From assembly GCA_946410475.1 (NCBI GenBank), contig CAMKAM010000007.1:1-26052 (forward strand): 26,052 bases of DNA. The letters run 5' to 3'. Below are positions 22,044 to 26,052 of the stretch, piece after piece. The number at the start of each line of letters is the position of its first letter. The first letter of the stretch is position 1. The stretch is from an uncultured Bacillota bacterium. Lineage in GTDB: Bacteria > Bacillota > Clostridia > Peptostreptococcales > Anaerovoracaceae. The translations under genes and the position numbers were made by a program. A model generated the notes under the pieces. It was not told the origin of the DNA. It saw nothing but the letters and a program-made list of their open reading frames with translations, and searched no databases.

Positions 22044-22916
22044 TTATTTCTTCTTTTTCTTTTTCTGCTGCTGTTTGCTGCCCTTCTTCTTTCCGCCGCC
22101 CTGGTTGTTCTTCGGAGCGTCTTTCTTTGGAGCGGGCTTCGGCTTCAGTGCTTTGTAGTCTACGCCTGCTGCGGACACCGGCTGCCTTTTGCTTACGCGG
22201 ATATTGTCCGAAGCGATCTCGACTTTCTTCTCTCTTTTCTGTCTTGCCTTCTTCGCCTCGCGTTTCGCCTTTTTCTTTTCCTCAGCCGCTACGACCTCTT
22301 CGACCGATTTGCCCGTTTCCTTGGCGACTTTGTACGGATTGACCTTGGCGTTCTCTTTCTTTTCTCTCTTTTCCTTCTCTTCGCGGCGCTTGTTCTCGTC
22401 AGTCAGTCCGCGCTTGGTCGCAAGTACCATTACGACGACCATGACGCCCATCATAGCCATACTGATCTTCATGCTGGTCGACGGGTTCAGCGTCGTGAAC
22501 GACGACTCGTATTTCTCAGCAAGAGTGTTGCCCTTTGCAGAAACGAATTCGGGATCTATCTGGACAGTATACTTTGTCTTTCCCTTGATCTTCGTCTTCT
22601 TGTTGTTCGTATCTGCGAGCACCATCACGAGGTCTTTTTCCTTCGGGCTGAAAAGGACTATCGAGGGGACTTCCTTGCCCTTGTTGTCGAGGATGCGGCA
22701 GTGCTTTGAGTTTGCTTTCTTGTTCTCGTTGCTGTATACCTTCTCGCTGAAGTATACCTTGAAGCCCATGTTGTCCATTGCCATGTTTTCAGCGTCGCTC
22801 TTCGGCGATATATCTACGACCTTGAGATTCGTCGCCGCCGATGCAACGCCCATCGTCATCGTCATGATGAACGCTGCCAGACATATTATCGCGCCTATAC
22901 GGCTGATACGTTTCAT
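22044..22916 (-). CDS. Membrane-anchored Ig-like (Big_5/SbsA type) protein with polybasic cytoplasmic tail
   Basis: This 290-aa protein has a signal peptide (1-28, ending VASAA) and an extracellular beta-rich domain (about 31-145), whose sequence VVDISPKSDAENMAMDNMGF..FSE resembles bacterial Ig-like Big_5 domains. One membrane span follows (about 150-167), then a cytoplasmic tail of about 120 residues that is extremely rich in Lys, Arg and Glu, with KRREEKEKREKKENAK, a VNPYKVAKETGKSVEEVVA segment and a terminal QQQKKKKKK. Its start codon overlaps the tadA stop (ATGA), so the two are co-translated. The tail could bind RNA, DNA, ribosomes or acidic lipids (inference). The function is unknown. 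A signal anchor instead of a cleaved signal is possible. Confidence 0.85.
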   Translation of the reverse strand: MKRISRIGAIICLAAFIMTMTMGVASAATNLKVVDISPKSDAENMAMDNMGFKVYFSEKVYSNENKKANSKHCRILDNKGKEVPSIVLFSPKEKDLVMVLADTNNKKTKIKGKTKYTVQIDPEFVSAKGNTLAEKYESSFTTLNPSTSMKISMAMMGVMVVVMVLATKRGLTDENKRREEKEKREKKENAKVNPYKVAKETGKSVEEVVAAEEKKKAKREAKKARQKREKKVEIASDNIRVSKRQPVSAAGVDYKALKPKPAPKKDAPKNNQGGGKKKGSKQQQKKKKKK

Positions 22917-23371
22917 CTATTCCTCCGTTCCCTGCGCCTCTGCGCAAAAAAATCCTTCATTATTCCCGCACACTCGTCAGCGAGCATGCCGCGCCTTATG
23001 TTCACCCTGTGGTTCAGTCGTTCGTCCTCGGGTATGTCCATGAGAGATCCGCACGCGCCGGCCTTCGGATCCATCGTTCCTATGACCAGCTCTTCGATCC
23101 TCGCCCACACTATCGCTCCCGCGCACATGGCGCATGGCTCCACCGTCACATACATCGTGCATCCGGTGAGGCGGGCCCAGCCCAGCTTCGATGCGGCCTC
23201 GCGTATCGCGAGCACCTCGGCGTGAGCCGTCGGGTCATTCAGCGTCTCTGTGAGATTGTGCGCCCGGGCAAGTATCTCGCCGTCCTTCACGATGACGGCC
23301 CCGACCGGGACTTCGCCTTCCGCCGCGGCCTGCGCGGCTTCTGAAAGCGCCGTTTTCATGAACTTTTCCAT
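22913..23371 (-). CDS. tadA: tRNA-specific adenosine deaminase TadA
   Basis: TadA converts adenosine 34 to inosine in the tRNA-Arg anticodon. The 152-aa protein has the zinc deaminase motifs: H50 and E52 in THAEVLAI and the C80-x2-C83 pair in EPCAMCAGAI, plus VPVGAVIV near the N-terminus. I keep the ATG at 23371; a second ATG at 23359 (MKTALSEA) is also possible, as the predicted promoter -10 box lies only 10 bases before the first ATG, which would give an almost leaderless mRNA. The gene overlaps the Ig-like gene by 4 bases. Confidence 0.94.
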   Translation of the reverse strand: MEKFMKTALSEAAQAAAEGEVPVGAVIVKDGEILARAHNLTETLNDPTAHAEVLAIREAASKLGWARLTGCTMYVTVEPCAMCAGAIVWARIEELVIGTMDPKAGACGSLMDIPEDERLNHRVNIRRGMLADECAGIMKDFFAQRRRERRNR

Positions 23372-23381
23372 AAGCCTTGAT

Positions 23382-23410
23382 ATAATATCACGATTTCACG
23401 GTTTGTTCAA
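23382..23410 (-). promoter_or_regulatory. Promoter of tadA operon
   Basis: On the minus strand TTGAAC (23405-23410), a 17-base spacer and TATTAT (23382-23387). The short distance to the first ATG (10 bases) favours either a leaderless message or the second ATG at 23359. Confidence 0.65.
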
Positions 23411-23413
23411 CAA

Positions 23414-23434
23414 TTTTGAATGTCTCATTCAAAA
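23414..23434. repeat. Perfect 9-bp inverted repeat upstream of the tadA promoter
   Basis: TTTTGAATG-TCT-CATTCAAAA lies just upstream of the tadA -35 box and about 80 bases before cvpA. It could be a two-sided operator for the divergent genes. It is not followed by a good T tract, so a terminator is less likely. Confidence 0.55.
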
Positions 23435-23462
23435 AAGCGCCCTTTGTCCGGTCCGCATGCTC

Positions 23463-23491
23463 TTGCTTTTGTCAGCGCGCTTTAGTAAGAT
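23463..23491 (+). promoter_or_regulatory. Possible cvpA promoter
   Basis: TTGCTT (23463-23468), a 17-base spacer and TAAGAT (23486-23491) match sigma-70 boxes only partly. The predicted start would be a few bases before the TAGGAG ribosome binding site of cvpA. Confidence 0.35.
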
Positions 23492-23515
23492 TTATGATGA
23501 CATAGGAGTAAGCAG

Positions 23516-24163
23516 ATGATTTTTGATATAGCTATATTGATATTGATACTGATCTTTGCGATCAACGGATTCAGAAAGGGATTCGTATACACGCTGATAA
23601 CATCCGTCGGCTGGGTGGCCGCACTGACAGGAGCGGTCTTCGGAGTCATGTATCTTAACGACTTCCTCAAATCCCACGGGATACTTTACGACAGACTGAC
23701 AGAGATATTCAAGATCCGCTTCAGCGCCGAGACAGATACCCTGACACCGGCGGTCAACAGCATGCCGAAACCCATAGGGGCCGTCCTCGACTCGATGATC
23801 GACGGCGTCTCGGACACGGTCGCTTCCGGTTTCGCCGGAGTCTGCTACACGGCGATCCTCTTCGCAGCGTTCTTCATAGTGATAAAGATCTTCATGTGGC
23901 TCGTGCTGAGGATATTCTCAAAGAAATTCAATGACGGATTCACCGGCTTCTTCGACGGGATCTTCGGCACCATATTCGGGATACTGAAAGGCGCCGTCTT
24001 CATCTGCGTACTCATGCTGATCCTGATGCCGGTCGTGAACATGATATCCCCGGATCTTACCGAACAGTTCGCCCTGCAGATGGACCAGTCGATAATCGCG
24101 AAAATGATATACGACAACAACCCTGTTTCCATCCTGATCCAGACGTTCTACGGACTGTCCTGA
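23516..24163 (+). CDS. CvpA family membrane protein
   Basis: This 215-aa protein belongs to the CvpA family (named after E. coli colicin V production protein), whose members are small inner-membrane proteins linked to envelope stress and secretion but without a defined activity. The start MIFDIAILILILIFAINGFRKGF is typical: a first membrane helix followed by the conserved NGFRKG turn. Three further hydrophobic segments can be seen (VGWVAALTGAVFGVMYL, AGVCYTAILFAAFFIVIKI and FGILKGAVFICVLMLILMPV). TAGGAG lies 7 bases before the ATG. It stands alone between divergent tadA and convergent sortase genes and is followed by a bidirectional terminator. Confidence 0.9.
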   Translation: MIFDIAILILILIFAINGFRKGFVYTLITSVGWVAALTGAVFGVMYLNDFLKSHGILYDRLTEIFKIRFSAETDTLTPAVNSMPKPIGAVLDSMIDGVSDTVASGFAGVCYTAILFAAFFIVIKIFMWLVLRIFSKKFNDGFTGFFDGIFGTIFGILKGAVFICVLMLILMPVVNMISPDLTEQFALQMDQSIIAKMIYDNNPVSILIQTFYGLS

Positions 24164-24197
24164 CCTGCACGGTATTTCATTCAAGCTCAAATATAAA

Positions 24198-24217
24198 AGC
24201 AGCCCCTGCGGGCTGCT
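24198..24217. terminator. Bidirectional Rho-independent terminator between cvpA and sortase
   Basis: Stem AGCAGCCC / GGGCTGCT with a CTGC loop has CTTTTG on the plus side and TTTTAT on the minus side, serving the converging genes. Confidence 0.88.
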
Positions 24218-24236
24218 CTTTTGCTTACTGCCTTTT

Positions 24237-24953
24237 CTACTGTATCTTTCGGCCGACCATCGCGAACCTGCCGTTGTCCGTATGGTAAGCGCATGTCGAC
24301 AGCGTCACCAGCTGCTCCGGCCACACCGGCTGCACTCCCGTCTCGAACGGAGCGAGAGCCTTGATCCCGGCCACATACTGCTCGAAATCTTCGCGATCCT
24401 CGATGTCTGCATACTCGTAATATTTGAAGACATCCGCATCTTCTGCGGAGATCTCGCTCCTGAAGAAGCATACCACTTCGTATGTGCCGTTCACCTGCTT
24501 CCCGTTTTTCAGCTCGTCATATGTGAACGTCTTGTGCTCCTTCCAGAAATCCTCGTCCTCGAATTTGAGGAGCTGGTGGAACATCGTTCCCGCTTTGATA
24601 TTGTGACCATATATAAGGTAGTTTTTCGATTTCCCTATTTTGCTCGCCGCATCCATGAACGGTGTGCCCGCGACGGAATCTTCCTTGTTGAAATTCCTGC
24701 GCAGATAGTACTCCGGCTCGTCAGGCGTCTGCATGACCGGATAGTCTATCCTCGTCCCCGGCACCGTGATCCATCCGACTATATCCGGATTCTTTTTGTG
24801 GAGGGCGACCAGATCGTGCCCGTTCTCCGTCTTCAGTTCCGCGAATTCGTTCGACTGATGGATCGATGTCAGATAGTAGTGCGCAAGGTATCCCCCTGAT
24901 CCGAGGAATACGAGCAACGCTATTATGAACACTATTCTTCTTACCGCTTTCAT
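24237..24953 (-). CDS. srtB: Class B sortase
   Basis: Sortase B is a membrane-anchored transpeptidase that attaches surface proteins to the cell wall or joins pilin-like subunits. The 238-aa protein has an N-terminal membrane anchor (about 5-23) and a sortase domain with NPDIVGWITVPGTRIDYPVMQ, typical of class B. The catalytic residues are H117 (LIYGHNI), C221 (TLSTC) and R229 (NGRFAMVGRK). AGGAGATAG precedes the ATG. No protein with an obvious sorting signal is encoded in the window, so its substrates lie elsewhere. The gene follows the EamA gene by 59 bases and may share its promoter. Confidence 0.94.
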   Translation of the reverse strand: MKAVRRIVFIIALLVFLGSGGYLAHYYLTSIHQSNEFAELKTENGHDLVALHKKNPDIVGWITVPGTRIDYPVMQTPDEPEYYLRRNFNKEDSVAGTPFMDAASKIGKSKNYLIYGHNIKAGTMFHQLLKFEDEDFWKEHKTFTYDELKNGKQVNGTYEVVCFFRSEISAEDADVFKYYEYADIEDREDFEQYVAGIKALAPFETGVQPVWPEQLVTLSTCAYHTDNGRFAMVGRKIQ

Positions 24954-25012
24954 TCTTTTCTATCTCCTGTCTTTTCCTTATATACACATGTTTGCTTCCT
25001 GCATATATCTGC

Positions 25013-25870
25013 TTACTGCAGCTCCGGATGCCGGCTCTGCCATATCATCCAGATCGACGTCGTCACGATTATCACCATGCCGCCCGCGAACGCGTATATG
25101 CCCGGCACCTCACCATAGAATATCGCGACCCAGATAGGATTAGCGATCGGCTCCAGCATTCCTATCAGCGAGCACGCCAGCGGCTTTAGCCTCTTGGCCG
25201 CGTACGGATACAGCAGGTACGGCATGCCCATCTGTACGATGCCGAGCACGAAGATGAAGAGTATCTCCGTCGGCTGCGGGCTGAACCCTCCCTGCGTAAG
25301 GCCGGTCAGCCCGAACAGGCACGCGAGGACCTGTCCCAGTACGAGGCCCGAATACTGCACCTCGCTGTCTTTCGCAACACCATTCGTGACCATGACGATC
25401 GCGAGCCCGACGCCCGATGCCAGCGCGATAAGGTTGCCAAGCATGTTGCCCGGGGTGATCTGATCAAAGAAGAACAGAGCTATTCCCAGCACGCATATGA
25501 CGACGACCGCCGCGTCCACCTTGTTGACCCTCTTCCTGAAGACCATAGCTGAGATCAGCAGCACCCACACAGGGCACGTATACTGTATCACGATCGCGTT
25601 CGCCGCCGTCGTCATCTTGTTGGCGAACACGTACAGCGCCATCGTCGACGAGAGCGCGACGCCTATGATGATCGAATATTTGTTTATCACAAAGCGCATC
25701 CTGCTCTTCTTCATGTAAGCGAAAAGCATGGCGCCGGCTATAAGCGACCTGAAGCCGATGATCACCAGCGGATTCCAGCTGATCATCTTGATGCAGATAC
25801 CGCCCAGGCTCCATCCAAGAGCGCAGATCAGCATCACTATCGTCGCTTTTCCTCTATCTTTTCCTTCCAT
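25013..25870 (-). CDS. EamA/DMT family transporter
   Basis: The 285-aa protein is a drug/metabolite-superfamily transporter with two EamA repeats and about ten membrane helices. The first repeat starts VMLICALGWSLGGICIKMI and includes the FRSLIAGAMLFAYM segment; the second begins near LGNLIALASGVGLAIVMV and ends with the typical LEPIANPIWVAIFYGEVPG motif. Family members export amino acids, metabolites or drugs; the substrate is unknown. I keep the ATG at 25870, which has AAGGGG 8 bases upstream. A strong promoter lies about 95 bases before it. It is followed by the sortase gene in the same direction. Confidence 0.92.
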   Translation of the reverse strand: MEGKDRGKATIVMLICALGWSLGGICIKMISWNPLVIIGFRSLIAGAMLFAYMKKSRMRFVINKYSIIIGVALSSTMALYVFANKMTTAANAIVIQYTCPVWVLLISAMVFRKRVNKVDAAVVVICVLGIALFFFDQITPGNMLGNLIALASGVGLAIVMVTNGVAKDSEVQYSGLVLGQVLACLFGLTGLTQGGFSPQPTEILFIFVLGIVQMGMPYLLYPYAAKRLKPLACSLIGMLEPIANPIWVAIFYGEVPGIYAFAGGMVIIVTTSIWMIWQSRHPELQ

Positions 25871-25962
25871 TCCGGCGACCCCTTGTGGCGCGCCCCTCTT
25901 CCCGCCTTCGCAGCTTCGGACACGCAGCCTCTATCGCGCATACTCACATTTCTCTTCTTCAA

Positions 25963-25991
25963 ATTATATTGTCAGCCCACGCGGCGGTCAA
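25963..25991 (-). promoter_or_regulatory. Promoter of the EamA-sortase unit
   Basis: On the minus strand TTGACC (25986-25991), a 17-base spacer and TATAAT (25963-25968) form a near-consensus promoter. The leader to the EamA ATG is about 85 bases. Beyond this site to the window end I see no gene or clear element. Confidence 0.82.
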
Positions 25992-26052
25992 TACGGTCAG
26001 CGAAAAACCGCCTCCGGATCAGGATCCCCGCCCTCCGCCGGCCGTGGGCCCG

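Noticed and set aside
25871..25945. A short upstream open frame (MRDRGCVSEAAKAG...) in the EamA leader, overlapping the start of that gene.
   Set aside because: It has no good ribosome binding site and no family resemblance, and the leader is GC-rich by chance; leader-peptide control cannot be supported.

Overview
The window looks like chromosomal DNA of a butyrate-forming anaerobic Clostridia member (Bacillota) with moderate G+C. The evidence is a butyryl-CoA operon with its own Etf pair, class B sortase, an IspE-GntR pair, Hsp33, DUF1385/DUF1846/DUF1934 proteins, strong AGGAGG-type ribosome binding sites and TTGACA/TATAAT-type promoters. I would guess the Anaerovoracaceae / Eubacteriales Family XIII neighbourhood; that placement is inference from gene content only. 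No rRNA, tRNA, CRISPR array, transposase or phage gene was seen. Most genes lie on the minus strand; only the partial methionine gamma-lyase, the HtrA-like protease and CvpA are on the plus strand.

Layout. (1) 1-658 (+): 3' part of a methionine gamma-lyase-type PLP enzyme, ending at a shared bidirectional terminator. (2) 768-4369 (-): rho - yqhQ (DUF1385) - prmC, tightly packed, from a clear promoter at 4452-4480. (3) 4503-4775 (-): an 8-cysteine small protein whose promoter and presumed transcript 5' end closely match those of rho. (4) 4911-11675 (-): hbd - thl - bcd - CoA-transferase - etfB - etfA, read from one promoter (11742-11769) with a near-consensus Rex operator just downstream, and ended by a hairpin at 4850-4869. 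Together the genes convert acetyl-CoA to butyrate, except that no crotonase is present. (5) 11901-13145 (-): pgi. (6) 13288-18873 (-): phosphoglucomutase (interrupted by an in-frame TAA), hslO, DUF1934, a 31-aa membrane peptide, DUF1846, AEC transporter, then a terminator. (7) 18992-20185 (+): membrane-anchored HtrA-like protease without PDZ, with a short-repeat tail. (8) 20299-21950 (-): ispE and an FCD-type GntR regulator. (9) 22044-23371 (-): tadA overlapping a membrane Ig-like protein with a very basic tail. (10) 23516-24163 (+): cvpA. (11) 24237-25870 (-): EamA transporter and class B sortase, with a strong promoter at 25963-25991.

No gene-free stretch exceeds 300 bases. The longest gaps are 11676-11900 (operon promoter and Rex site), 25871-26052 (promoter and leader of the EamA gene; nothing else clear) and the intergenic hairpin region 9427-9547.

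The most interesting points are: the Rex-controlled butyrate operon without crotonase and with a hydroxybutyryl-CoA dehydrogenase whose cofactor loop looks NADP-like; a nonsense codon five residues after the phosphoglucomutase catalytic serine; a translationally coupled 31-aa membrane peptide; twin promoters for rho and a cysteine-rich protein; a recurring sequence beside several terminators; and the two unusual envelope proteins (PDZ-less HtrA, polybasic Ig protein). I did not find a clear previously undescribed multi-gene system; the candidates are small-scale.
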